Shown piece after piece: positions 52,891-63,077 of a stretch of DNA of 64,000 bases. This DNA comes from Apoda limacodes (Eukaryota; Arthropoda; Insecta; Lepidoptera; Limacodidae). Location of the stretch: contig OX291543.1 in NCBI GenBank assembly GCA_946406115.1, forward strand, positions 36,172,815-36,236,814, in the 5' to 3' direction. Under the pieces are notes generated by a model. It was not told where the DNA came from. It did not search any database and worked only from the letters and a program-made list of their open reading frames with translations. Every line of letters starts with the position of its first letter. The stretch's first letter is position 1. The translations under genes were made by a program, and so were the position numbers.

Positions 52891-53502
52891 TTAAGTGTAT
52901 TCACCGTTTATATATAATTGTGTTGGAGTATCTTTGACATTTGTTAAAGCAAACTTTATATATTTGGTTTTCTGTGCATTCAGTAAAAGATTATTTGATG
53001 TGAACCAACTAAGAACTTGCGAAAGTGTGTGATTTATATCGTCATATGTATCTTTGTTTTTATCAACATTAAATATCAAAGACATATCATCTGCAAACAA
53101 TACAATTTTGCACAGGTTTTCTACATAAAAGAGAGATCGTTAATATACACTACAAATAAAAAGGGACTTAGTATAAAAACCTTGGAGTACTGCCATCACA
53201 ACAGGTGATCCAGAAGATTTCACTCCATTGATTTCAACGTTTTGAGTTTTATTACTCAAATATGAGAAAATAAGTTTTAGAACCGTATTTACAACGCCAC
53301 AATGATTTAGTTTTCTAATAAGAGTTTTGTGTTCAACACAATCAAACACCTTAGACAAGTCGTAGAAAATACCAATGGCATTCTGCGACCTTTCCCATGC
53401 GCTAAAAATATGTGTCACTAGGTCAATACCTTTCGTAAATCCGAACTGTTGACTGTGTAGCAGTTCATGTATGTTAAAATACCTAAGTAATTGATTGAAC
53501 AT
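52891..53502 (-). pseudogene. LINE A4 reverse transcriptase fragments
   Basis: The frames 53502-53140 and 53100-52891 are separated by a shift near 53130. The first has motif A (FYDLSKVFDCVEH) and a degraded GVPQGS box (MAVLQGFYT); the second has FADD then LSQVLSWFTSNNLLLNAQKT. Confidence 0.8.
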
Positions 53503-53727
53503 AATTTTCTCAAAGCTGGTAATATCGAAATTGGTCTAAAGTTAGTAGGTTTACTTTTACTTCCAGATTTGAACAATGGTATGATTTTACTATGTTTTAT
53601 TAAATCGGGAATGTCTATACATTTATTAAAAAAAATGCTAAGATAGGTGATATACTGCTAATAATACAGCATTTTACTGATATACCCCAAAGATCTGCTT
53701 TTTATTTAAAAGTTTTGAAGATTTCAT

Positions 53728-53787
53728 CAGGGGTGACATGTTCAGGGGTGACATGTTCAGGGGTGACATGTTCAGGGGTGACATGTT
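53728..53787. repeat. 15-bp tandem repeat, four copies
   Basis: CAGGGGTGACATGTT repeated exactly four times; on the minus strand it encodes EHVTP repeats within LINE A4. Confidence 0.95.
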
Positions 53788-53920
53788 CAAATTTAATTTT
53801 TTTAATACATTTAGGAATATTATGATTTAAAAGTAAATCTGCTTTTGACGGGGATGACTTAAGCGAGCTAATATTCAGAGCAGGCATATCCTTGAAACAT
53901 TTTTCAAATGCATTTGCTAC

Positions 53921-54013
53921 ATCAATATCTGGTGGGTGTTTCTTGTAGAAGATCAATATCTGGTGGGTGTTTCTTGTAGAAGATCAATATCTGGTGGGTG
54001 TTTCTTGTAGAAG
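53921..54013. repeat. 31-bp tandem repeat, three copies
   Basis: ATCAATATCTGGTGGGTGTT plus TCTTGTAGAAG repeated at 53921, 53952 and 53983. Not a multiple of three, so it shifts the LINE A4 frame. Confidence 0.95.
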
Positions 54014-54345
54014 ATCAATGTTAAATCTCCACTGACAAAAAATGAGTTCTTGTTATTACTTATGGGTTTCAGCACTTCCACCGTCACTTGTTCAAAGGAA
54101 CTATAATTTCAATTTGATGATGGAGGGCGATATACACACTATAATTAAACTATCTTATTCTATACAAGAGAGATCAATTATGTTCTTGTGAGAGCCGAGC
54201 AATATCTTTGCGTTTTTTTGCATTGAGTTTATTGTTAACAAGTATTAATAAACCCCCACGAATTGTATTTTTTTTGAAGAATGCACTAGAAATACAATAA
54301 TCCGGAATGTTTGATCTGATGGGCAAGTACAATATGTAAAGTCAA

Positions 54346-55264
54346 GTCAACTTAAAATTATAAATAAATGTATTTATGTCAAAAAAGGATATAATGTCAT
54401 TTTATTGATAAGTCATATTGTCGAAGTGACCGTATCAAGTTTCATATAATCTAAAAAGTTCCCTTTATAATATTTTTTTGTTTCATAGTTTACAATCTCG
54501 CGAATATTTACAATTTTACGGTGACATATACATAAATTAAAAAAAATCTAAAAAACCGTTCACTAAGTGGGACTCGCACTTGTACGGTTTTATTTATCCA
54601 TGTGTATTTATGTACCTTAATACTCGTACAAATAAAACTAAGACACGTATTGCATGTTTTAGGATGAAAATGTGGTACTCATTTATTATTAAATAGGTAC
54701 TTTGTAAACATATCGCACACGGTGCAAGGTTCACTCGCCCTTTTTTTGTTTTTTTTAGCCATCGACGTACGTGATAAGAACACAAACTGTACTCGAATAT
54801 AAATACACAATATAACGTACCTACGTAGGTAAACTAAAAACATCTTTATCTAAAACATATTCCAAACAGAATCTCAACAGACAGACTCTAAGCACGAGTA
54901 GAATAAGTTCTCTAAATATGGACTCCCACAAGATTTTCTTTAAATAAAACTAAAATTATACAACTATGTAAGTCTTTATTATTTCAGTCAATCAAGAAAT
55001 TATTATCTAACTGTAAACTTTAAAAAAATAACATAATAGCAAGTTTTTATAAATTATCTTAATTTTTTTTTAAATATATCAAACATAATTCAATATGGTC
55101 CACCAGCTTTTTATTATGGATCTAGGGTGTCTAAAATGGACCAAACAATTTTAGGTGCTAACAATGCACTGATCTATGAACAAAATAGGATCAATTTTTG
55201 GTACGAACATATGTACTTAACTTAGCAAATTTATATTATATTTAAATTACAAATCTCTGTAGCG
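54346..55264. other. No gene; direct repeat with the window's right end
   Basis: 54750-54908 is identical by eye to 63842-64000 (159 bp, same orientation, offset 9092). A GACTCGCACTTGTACGG motif lies near 54570. AT-rich otherwise. Confidence 0.5.
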
Positions 55265-55510
55265 TTATTTGCAAAGTTCACATAAATATTTGTCTCCTTT
55301 TATACCTGCACAAATTTCATGGGCCCATTGACCACAAGATTGACATTCCAGCCACAGTTCCCCATGCATATCCTCAGAAAAACAGCCTTCACAATATAAG
55401 CATTTTGCGTTATTATTCTGCCTTCTGTCAGGACTTTCGTCAGTATTATCGTTGACTGAATAATTATCATCTTCAGAAGTAGAGGTTGACCTATGTTGCT
55501 TTCGTGCTGT
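55265..55510 (-). pseudogene. C-terminal zinc-finger tail of a pogo-like transposase gene
   Basis: The minus frame ends with TAA at 55265-55267. It has an acidic Ser/Asp linker (SEDDNYSVNDNTDE) and a Cys-His finger: CLYCEGCFSED, WLECQSCGQWAHEICAG and YLCELC. The C4-H-C3-like arrangement resembles the PHD-like tail of lepidopteran pogo-type transposases. It goes with the helix-turn-helix part at 56243-56563; the DDE catalytic core expected between them is not found, so the gene is deleted internally. Confidence 0.6.
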
Positions 55511-56154
55511 TTTTCTTTTCTGTTCAGCTGTTTCTGTCGATTATTTTTTCGTTGTTCGTTTTTTAGTCTCCGTCTTTGTCTTAAGTTTTTCTTGTAATTT
55601 CCGCTTTGGTTTAGATCTCTTCTTTGGTCTAATGCTTTCTTTGGCTCATTTCACTCCTTGGCGAAGTTGCTTTTTTTTAATGTTTCTGTTTCTTCTCTTC
55701 TTTTATTCTGTTTCCCAGATCAATTTTATACGGTGAGGGAGTAAGGAACGTTGATTTAGATGCATTTCTTCCTCTGTTGCTGGATTATATCTTAATGCAA
55801 GGTACAGGGTATAGTTATTGTGGCAATAAATAAGGAGAAAAAGAAGGTCCAGGCCTGATTTTTGTTCCGAAGAAATTGCCGGATTTCTTCAATGAAGATT
55901 TTTTATATATAAACTAGCGGTCCCGGAAAACGTTGTACCGCTGCCGTCCCTCTGTAACCCGGCGAAAGTTGGTTTTAACCTAAAGTGCCCAAATCCGGCT
56001 CGCACTTAACAGATCGAGATCAAAACTATCCTATCTTTTAAGTTGGAAAAAAAAATCTTTGTAAATAAAGATGTTTGCTTGAGTGGCTTAACCAAGTTTT
56101 GCCAGCTGACTGCTTATCTTGGGAAAAGTTAAAAGTTATTAGATTTCTATAAGG
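55511..56154. other. Lys-rich coding remnant and repeat sequence
   Basis: 55511-55760 is the minus-strand continuation of the basic linker, with stops. Near 55910 TATATAAACTAGCGGTCCCG looks like the end of a dispersed repeat. No DDE motif was recognised. Confidence 0.35.
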
Positions 56155-56240
56155 TCAGCAACGCGCGAGTGATGCCCCTGGTGTTGCAAGCGTCCATAGG
56201 CTACGGTGACCGCTTACCATCAGGCGGACCGTAAGTTTTT
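56155..56240 (+). mobile_element. CR1-like LINE 3'-end fragment
   Basis: CCCCTGGTGTTGCAAGCGTC then CATAGGCTACGGTGACC matches, in inverse, the 3' end of the CR1 LINE at 34570-34625 and continues into ACCATCAGGCGG. A severely 5'-truncated copy next to the end of the transposase-derived frame. Confidence 0.8.
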
Positions 56241-56242
56241 TT

Positions 56243-56563
56243 CTACTTCCGTGGTAAGTTATGTGACAAATTATTCTTTTGTGCCAATTGAAATGCCAGA
56301 GACATTATATCGCGTCGAGTTAATCCAAAGCCTGCTTTCTCCATTCGAAGAACATATTTAGGTAAATCATTTTCTAACTCTATGGGAAGTGGTGCTTTTC
56401 TCCCAAGTTTCATATTGGTTATTTCCTGCAAAGGCCTATTTTTTTGCCATAAATGAATCAGAGTAGTTTGAGGCACACCATAGGTTTTGAAAGCTTTCAA
56501 AAAACCCATTTTTTTATTTGATAGCAAGTATTGCCATTGTTGTCTTTTCCCTTTTTCACTTAT
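56243..56563 (-). pseudogene. Pogo-like transposase N-terminal HTH region (continues at 63077-63064)
   Basis: Minus frame with KKMGFLKAFKTYGVPQTTLI (helix-turn-helix, Psq/CENP-B type), MKLGRKAPLPIELENDLPKY and MEKAGFGLTRRDIMSLAFQL, typical of the DNA-binding region of pogo/Tigger transposases. The first codons (ATG at 63077-63075, after an acceptor-like TTTTAG) lie beyond the BEL/Pao insertion, which entered within the first few codons. It ends near a CR1 fragment at 56240. Confidence 0.7.
56559..56563. repeat. BEL/Pao target-site duplication, left copy
   Basis: CTTAT before the left LTR; the same CTTAT at 63064-63068 after the right LTR. Confidence 0.9.
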
Positions 56564-56857
56564 TGTTTTGCTCCAATTCCCTATTCCTTTGGTCCAGGGA
56601 TTATTGGAAAATAAACTTCGTCAAGGTACGCTGATAAAATATAATAAATAATAAAAAAGAACAGGTGAAATGACTGATCGTTAAACAACGAATTCAAGTA
56701 CAACTATATGTTAATGATGCGCGTTGTCTTCCGTCCAAAGTCCATCTTGCGTCGCCCCTCCTCCGTCGAAGCGAGTTGGCAAGCGCCGTAATTACCGTAT
56801 AGGGATTGCATACCTTTCTTATTACGGCGACCAAAGGCGCGCATTGATAGTTAAACA
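56564..56857 (-). repeat. BEL/Pao 3' LTR (left)
   Basis: 294 bp, starts TGTTTTGCTCC and ends ATAGTTAAACA on plus. No base difference to 62770-63063 seen by eye. Confidence 0.95.
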
Positions 56858-56870
56858 TACTCCCCACCTT
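56858..56870 (-). promoter_or_regulatory. Polypurine tract of BEL/Pao
   Basis: AAGGTGGGGAGTA on the minus strand directly before the 3' LTR; priming site for plus-strand DNA in such elements. Confidence 0.7.
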
Positions 56871-56879
56871 GAAGTATCT

Positions 56880-59800
56880 TCAATCAACTTTGGGAAGAGG
56901 GCAAATGTTATTAAAGGATCGCCGTAATACTCCCTTCTTCGTCTGGATATCTGCAACCCTAGCCGCTCCATCTTTACCGGGGAATACACGAATTATTCGT
57001 CCCAACAACCAGAGCAGAGGTGGAAGAGTTTTGTCCTTCACAAGGACCATTATGCCATTTTCTAAATTTCCGGTTGACTTGAACCATTTGGTCCTCCTCT
57101 GTAACCAGACTATATACTCGGTTGAGAACCATCGCCAAAAGTGTTCTTTCAGACATTCTATACGCTGAAATCGTTGTAAGGATGATATGTTTGAAGTACT
57201 TGAAACATGATGATGAGGTGCGAGCAATAACGAACGACCGATTAGAAAATGAGCTGGGGTGAGTGATGCGAGATCTGAAGGATCATCACTTAATGGAGCC
57301 AGCGGTCTTGAGTTTAATATAGCTTCAATTTGAGCTAAAAGCGTAGTCAGCTCTTCAAACGTTAAGTGCGTTAAACCTAAGGTTCGGCGAAGATGATGCT
57401 TAACCGATTTTACCGCTGACTCCCAAATTCCACCAAAATGTGGTGTGTAAGCAGGTATGAAATTAACCTTAATGCTCTGGCCCATCATGCCAGAAGCAAT
57501 ATCAGCATTTTGTGCAAGTAATAATTTTGACAATTCATTAAAACCACCCACAAAGGTCGTGCCATTATCGGAAAACATAGTACGTGGCTTACCCCTACGA
57601 GCTATGAAACGGTTGAGCGCCGCTATAAAAGCTTCTTTTGTCATGTCCGAAACAAGCTCTAGATGTAGGGCCTTTGTTGCCAAACACACAAATACGCATA
57701 TAAAGCACTTTAGCAATGTGCATCCACGTCCTTTCCGGCTTGCTATCATAATTGGCCCGGCATAATCTAAGCCGGTTTCAAGAAAAGGATATTCTAAATG
57801 CACTCGTTGCTGTGGAAGATCACCCATCTTGGGCTGTATGGTTTTGCCACTAAATCTGCAGCATTTAACGCAAGAACGTAAAACCCTTTTTGCAAGATTC
57901 TTACCTCCTAAAGGCCAATACTTATGTCTGATAGTAGAAAGCATTAACTGAGGTCCTGCATGTAACAATTGCTTGTGGACCATTTCAAACAAAAGTCTAC
58001 ATAGTTGATGCTTACTACAAAGCAGAATGGGGTGTTTAACATCATATTCATAAAATGAATTGCTGAGCCGCCCACCAACGCGAATAAGACCACTGTTATC
58101 GAAAAAAGGCGATAAGGGCAAAAGCCGGTTTTTAGACGGTAGAGCCTTTTCTGATTGAAGTATTGTGTATTCTGTAGGAAATGATTCCTTTTGAGAGATT
58201 CTTAATAAAACATGTAATGAACTGTTTAATTCGTCTGTAGTAAGACACAGGTCTGATGCATTTTTCATCCGACGACATTTGTTGATAAATCTTAGAACGT
58301 ACGATAAGATACGCTGAATTTTAGTCAAAGAAGAAAATTTATCAGCCAATGCCGTAATTGGTTCATTATCTGCATCATGAGTAACGTGAAATGTGTTCAC
58401 CATTTCTGGCAAATCTGATGGTACTTTCTGAGAGTTTGGAAAGATAGGCCATTCATTTTGGTTTAAAAGAAGAAATTCGGGCCCTGACCACCACAAAGAC
58501 GAGGACGCTATCTGATCAGCACTCATGCCTCTCGAAAGAAGATCCGCTGCATTATTTTTTGACGGGACATAGCGCCACATAGTGGATGGAAAACCTTCCT
58601 GTATCTCCGAAATTCGATGGCGTACAAAAGGCTTTAACTGATTTGGAGCTGACGACAGCCATCCAAGTACTATTGTGGAGTCACACCAGAAGACTATTTG
58701 ATCGAATGTGACTGTCAATGAGGATAGCACTTTTGAGCATAACCTAGCTCCCATTAATGCTCCACACAACTCAAGGCGCGGTGTTGTTTTCGCCTTAATA
58801 GGTGCCACCTTGCTCTTTGACGTCAAAAGAAAGACATGAGTCTTACCATCGGTATGGGTAGAGCGTACATAAATACATGTACCATACGCTTTCTCCGATG
58901 CGTCCGTGAAAATGTGCAACTGAACAGACCAAGGAGAATCACACAAAATCCGTCTAGGTATTTGGATGGAATTTAAATATGGCAATGTTTGCACAAATTT
59001 AGTCCAAGACCTGCGAATATCCTCTGGAACACGTTCGTCCCAAGAACATTTATGTATCCACAGTTGCTGCATGATGATCTTAGCTTCTACAATGCACGGA
59101 TTTACTAGACCCAGAGGATCAAATATTTGGGCAATGGTGGATAAAATATGTCTTTTTGTGATGATTTTACCACATGAAATGTTAATGGAATATGAAAAGA
59201 TATCCGAAAAACATTTCCAATTAAGACCCAACGTCTTTGATAATTCATTAGCACTTAAATTGAGCAAATCTGATGAAGAGACATTAGGACACAAAGCTAA
59301 TAAGATATCTTTGCTATTGGATTGCCATTTTCTAAGATTAAATTGTGCAGAACCAAGCGCAGCCGACACATTTTGACAAAGAGCTATGGTTTCGGCAATA
59401 GTGTTGCTACCTGACAGATAATCATCAACATAGAAGTCGTGTAATATCGCACGCTGAGCATCTGGGTTCTCACACTCTTTAGCAATATCTACAAGGCATC
59501 GAGTTGCAATGAAAGAAGCAGTTGCCGTACCATAAGACAACGTATTCAAAGTGTAGCTATTAAGCGGTTGCGAAGAATCAAATCGCCACAAAATCTGCTG
59601 AAGCTTGCGGTAATCGTCACGTATAAATATTTGGCGATACATCTTCTCGACATCACCACACACAACATATTTATGCTGACGAAATCGTAGCAATATAGAT
59701 AGAAGATCATCCTGGACAGTCGGACCGACCATAAGGAGATCATTCAGTGATTTACCTGATGTCGTTGCAGCCGAAGCATCGAATACGGCACGGAGCTTCG

Positions 59801-62018
59801 TTGTCGTACTTGATTCCTTTAAGACCCCATGATGAGGCAAATAATAAGATGAACTTCTTTGAGGAGTTTGGTCATCGTTTTTACTCATGTGACCGAGGCT
59901 GAGATATTCGTCCATGAAGTCGACATATAGAGACTTAAAAGACGAATCCTTTTCCAGTCGACGTTCTAATGACAAAAACCTATTCTTGGCTAAATCATAT
60001 GAATTACCCAAAGCATCAGGTGATTCTTTAAGAGGTAGAGTGACCAAGAAACGACCATCAGAAGTGCGTTGAGTAGTTGTGACAAAATTATCTTCACAAG
60101 CACGCTCTTCAGTTGTAAAGTTATGCTTGGAAGGAATAGTGTCTAGTTGCCAAAAACGAGAAAGATCGGTATGCTCTTCATTGAAATTTGTAAACATACA
60201 CATAGAATAATTTGAATTCGGTTGATAAATAACACCAGAAATAAGCCAACCTAACTTTGTTTCAAATAATGACGGTTGTTTTTTGCCTAAACTAATACGG
60301 TTTGTGCCTATAATGCTCCAAAAGACTTCTGCGCCAGCCAAAATGTCGATAGATGATGGCTCATAAAAAGTAGGATCGGCAAGACAAACACCTGAAGGAA
60401 TAGGTAAATTATGAGTGTCTATATACGTGTTCGGTAACTTTGATGTAATTTCTGGCAATACGTAGCAATCAATGTTCGTCCGATAATTCCCATTGTAAGA
60501 CTCAAATACGAGAGAACAAGAATGTGAAGTATTGGATACCTGATTGTTGATGCCAACCACTTTAGACTTTGTTGAAAAAGTGCTGAGATTTAGTTTATTG
60601 CAAAGTTCCTGTGTAAGGAAGTTTGCTGAGCTGCCATTATCTAGCAACATTCTAGCTGTATGTGGCTTTCCACTGCTATCCAGTACCTTAACGATCGCTG
60701 TAGAAAGTAACACCAAGCTAGATTGACACTGTTTATGACTAGCAGATAGGGCCACGTTCTCATGAATAGTAGGCTCCGATGGCAAAGGACTATCGATGTG
60801 TAAAAGAGTGTTATGCTTAGATTGGCAATATTTGCAATGACTTAGACGACATTTTTTGTCGCTATGACCAAATCGTAGGCAATTAAGACACACTTTGTAC
60901 TCTTTTGCCCTTTTCCGCCTTTCGTCAATGGTAAGACTCCTAAAAGATGGACAGACGTAAAGGAAATGTTTTTGTTGGCACATGGTACAAGGCTGTTTAA
61001 ACTTAACACCATCAGCCTTATTGTCGATAGAGTTTGTGACAACAAAACTTTTGTTTTTGTTTGGTTGAGTGTATTCGACCTTGTGTTTTATTATTTTAGA
61101 CTCCTCAAGTGCCTCTAATAAGTCAGCTCTATTGCTGAGAATATTTATAAAACTGGATAGAGTAGGAGAATTAGTTAGCGTATTTTTATAGCTCTCCCAC
61201 TCCCTCATAGTGACGTTATCTAATTTAGCAGACATTATATGTATAATAAGAGTGTCCCAATGCTGTGTGGGCTCCCCTAACTGGGCTAACGCGCGAAGAT
61301 TCTTGTTAGTGCAGTCTATAATATTACGTAGACCCCTGCTGGACTCTTTATAAATACTTTCAATATTAAATAGCGCTTGAACATGGCTGTTAACTAAAAG
61401 TCTTGTCGAATTGTATCTGTCACACAGTAGTTTCCAAGCAGATTCATAATTATCCCCAATAGTGGGCAAATTATCAATAATTAAGGAGGCACTACCCTTA
61501 AGACACCCACGAAGATAACGCAATTTGGTAATATTGTCCATATCAGATTTATGAACATCTGCTATAAATGCATCTTTAAATTCGAGCCAATTATGATAGC
61601 CACCCTCAAATGTAGGCAATTGAAGTTTAGGTAAATGTACATTTGTGCATCTGGCATGGCCTGAGCTTACCTCGGACATGTTGTCATTACGTAACAGCTT
61701 TCGCTGCTTTCCTTGATAGTAAGCGCGACTCGTAGCAATCAAACTGTATAGCTGAGATTCAAATTGCTCGCGCTCCGAATAGTACTCGGTAGGGTCGTCC
61801 GCCAACGTCTCCATTTCAGTCTGTAATTCATCATAAGCGGTTTGTAAATTTTCCAATCTATTAATTCTAAGATCTAACTCTAATAATTGTGCGTCACTCA
61901 AATTTTCAACAGCACTAATTAAGTTAAAATACGTACTAAATTGAGTTAATTTGGCTTTGATTGTACCACGCTTCTTTACCAACTCCTTAAGGAGTTTTGC
62001 TGATGATGATTCAGTCAT
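56880..62018 (-). CDS. BEL/Pao Gag-Pol polyprotein
   Basis: 1712 residues, no stop or shift. Gag: LPKLQLPTFEGGYHNWLEFK at about 130, then Cys/His knuckles from about 344 to 406 (CTMCQQKHFLYVC, CLNCLRFGHSDKKC). Aspartic protease: RMLLDNGSSANFLTQEL near 460. RT: LRAVFDASAATTSGKSLNDL and CGDVEKMYRQIFIRDDYRKL, catalytic FYVDDYLSG near 862. RNase H: LHIFTDASEKAYGTCIYV near 1035. Integrase: HCSKH/CVKCC-type zinc region, GLDYAGPI, MFSDNGTTFVGG (near 1483) and GGIWESAVKSVKHHLRR (Glu near 1531). The C-terminus has a DUF5641-like domain. One start ATG just inside the 5' leader. Confidence 0.95.
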   Translation of the reverse strand: MTESSSAKLLKELVKKRGTIKAKLTQFSTYFNLISAVENLSDAQLLELDLRINRLENLQTAYDELQTEMETLADDPTEYYSEREQFESQLYSLIATSRAYYQGKQRKLLRNDNMSEVSSGHARCTNVHLPKLQLPTFEGGYHNWLEFKDAFIADVHKSDMDNITKLRYLRGCLKGSASLIIDNLPTIGDNYESAWKLLCDRYNSTRLLVNSHVQALFNIESIYKESSRGLRNIIDCTNKNLRALAQLGEPTQHWDTLIIHIMSAKLDNVTMREWESYKNTLTNSPTLSSFINILSNRADLLEALEESKIIKHKVEYTQPNKNKSFVVTNSIDNKADGVKFKQPCTMCQQKHFLYVCPSFRSLTIDERRKRAKEYKVCLNCLRFGHSDKKCRLSHCKYCQSKHNTLLHIDSPLPSEPTIHENVALSASHKQCQSSLVLLSTAIVKVLDSSGKPHTARMLLDNGSSANFLTQELCNKLNLSTFSTKSKVVGINNQVSNTSHSCSLVFESYNGNYRTNIDCYVLPEITSKLPNTYIDTHNLPIPSGVCLADPTFYEPSSIDILAGAEVFWSIIGTNRISLGKKQPSLFETKLGWLISGVIYQPNSNYSMCMFTNFNEEHTDLSRFWQLDTIPSKHNFTTEERACEDNFVTTTQRTSDGRFLVTLPLKESPDALGNSYDLAKNRFLSLERRLEKDSSFKSLYVDFMDEYLSLGHMSKNDDQTPQRSSSYYLPHHGVLKESSTTTKLRAVFDASAATTSGKSLNDLLMVGPTVQDDLLSILLRFRQHKYVVCGDVEKMYRQIFIRDDYRKLQQILWRFDSSQPLNSYTLNTLSYGTATASFIATRCLVDIAKECENPDAQRAILHDFYVDDYLSGSNTIAETIALCQNVSAALGSAQFNLRKWQSNSKDILLALCPNVSSSDLLNLSANELSKTLGLNWKCFSDIFSYSINISCGKIITKRHILSTIAQIFDPLGLVNPCIVEAKIIMQQLWIHKCSWDERVPEDIRRSWTKFVQTLPYLNSIQIPRRILCDSPWSVQLHIFTDASEKAYGTCIYVRSTHTDGKTHVFLLTSKSKVAPIKAKTTPRLELCGALMGARLCSKVLSSLTVTFDQIVFWCDSTIVLGWLSSAPNQLKPFVRHRISEIQEGFPSTMWRYVPSKNNAADLLSRGMSADQIASSSLWWSGPEFLLLNQNEWPIFPNSQKVPSDLPEMVNTFHVTHDADNEPITALADKFSSLTKIQRILSYVLRFINKCRRMKNASDLCLTTDELNSSLHVLLRISQKESFPTEYTILQSEKALPSKNRLLPLSPFFDNSGLIRVGGRLSNSFYEYDVKHPILLCSKHQLCRLLFEMVHKQLLHAGPQLMLSTIRHKYWPLGGKNLAKRVLRSCVKCCRFSGKTIQPKMGDLPQQRVHLEYPFLETGLDYAGPIMIASRKGRGCTLLKCFICVFVCLATKALHLELVSDMTKEAFIAALNRFIARRGKPRTMFSDNGTTFVGGFNELSKLLLAQNADIASGMMGQSIKVNFIPAYTPHFGGIWESAVKSVKHHLRRTLGLTHLTFEELTTLLAQIEAILNSRPLAPLSDDPSDLASLTPAHFLIGRSLLLAPHHHVSSTSNISSLQRFQRIECLKEHFWRWFSTEYIVWLQRRTKWFKSTGNLENGIMVLVKDKTLPPLLWLLGRIIRVFPGKDGAARVADIQTKKGVLRRSFNNICPLPKVD

Positions 62019-62750
62019 GATGAACCCTAAAAATAATTATTGTAAGAAATTTAAACTAATACTACTAGCTAACACGTTATTGATATAAAAATAAATTATT
62101 GCTTTTTAAGATTAATAGGCATTAGTAAAAGTAAATATTGCTTTATAAAAACAACAGTTTGCTTCAATGAAGATTTGCTTCAAAAAGGTTGAAGGCACTG
62201 AATATATTTGTACCGAAGGTAGATAATTTGCTACGTGTGTGTAAAAAAATGTTTGGTGACTAGACAAAATTGATGAATCAAATCATAGGTAACAAGTTTG
62301 AATGGTTAAAAATGTTTACTTTAGCTGTTAAAGAATGCAAAGTTATGATTTACGTTACACTGTAATTGCTTTTGTATAGGTAATTATTTTAATAAAATCA
62401 GAATGTTCTCACCAATTTTAAGCCAAAACGAGTCTCCGAAATTACACACAATATCACCACCATATAACAATACCACAATTTTCACATCCCAAACGATCCA
62501 AATATTTTATGAAAATGTATGATTTGTCCAAATGCCCTAAATTTGATTTTTCTTTCGCCGTAGTTGCAAGTATACGATTTAAGTAGGTATTTTTTTTGTC
62601 CAATGCCTCAGCAGTAGTAACGCTTGTCCACCAAATTGAAGTCTTCCTCTTGAAGTCTGTAGATTGGTGATAGGTATTTGCTACGGCGTAGGATGGTATC
62701 GTCTTGATTAGCGTCTTTTTGCAGATCAGCGAAAAAAGTCCTGTTCACAG
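62019..62750 (-). other. BEL/Pao 5' leader
   Basis: About 730 bp between primer site and gag start, AT-rich, no open frame of note. Confidence 0.7.
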
Positions 62751-62768
62751 TGTTTTCTCGAAGGACCA
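62751..62768 (-). promoter_or_regulatory. BEL/Pao primer-binding site
   Basis: TGGTCCTTCGAGAAAACA on minus, one base after the 5' LTR; TGG start fits the CCA end of a tRNA. The tRNA identity is not determined. Confidence 0.7.
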
Positions 62769-62769
62769 A

Positions 62770-63063
62770 TGTTTTGCTCCAATTCCCTATTCCTTTGGTC
62801 CAGGGATTATTGGAAAATAAACTTCGTCAAGGTACGCTGATAAAATATAATAAATAATAAAAAAGAACAGGTGAAATGACTGATCGTTAAACAACGAATT
62901 CAAGTACAACTATATGTTAATGATGCGCGTTGTCTTCCGTCCAAAGTCCATCTTGCGTCGCCCCTCCTCCGTCGAAGCGAGTTGGCAAGCGCCGTAATTA
63001 CCGTATAGGGATTGCATACCTTTCTTATTACGGCGACCAAAGGCGCGCATTGATAGTTAAACA
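62770..63063 (-). repeat. BEL/Pao 5' LTR (right)
   Basis: 294 bp, identical by eye to the left LTR; followed by CTTAT and the first codons of the pogo-like gene. Confidence 0.95.
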
Positions 63064-63077
63064 CTTATTGATGCCAT

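Larger units (their letters stand above)
52865..54345 (-). mobile_element. Decayed LINE copy A4
   Basis: Minus-strand RT pieces: LLHSQQFGFTKGIDL, IGIFYDLSKVFDCVEHKTLI and MFADDMSLIFNV (catalytic region, FADD). Endonuclease remnants lie near 54020-54330. Related to but clearly diverged from A1/A3. It contains two internal tandem duplications (53728-53787 and 53921-54013). Confidence 0.75.
56564..63063 (-). mobile_element. Complete BEL/Pao LTR retrotransposon
   Basis: 6500 bp on the minus strand: two 294-bp LTRs identical by eye (TGTTTTG...TTAAACA on plus), a 5-bp duplication CTTAT, a primer-binding-like site, a single uninterrupted gag-pol frame and a purine tract. All parts needed for retrotransposition are present, so this is a young and possibly active copy. 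Confidence 0.95.

Noticed and set aside
54594..54785. 63-codon minus frame
   Set aside because: No family; partly in a T-run flanking the direct repeat.
59546..61045. Frames antisense or out of phase to the BEL/Pao frame
   Set aside because: Shadows of the intact 1712-residue polyprotein.
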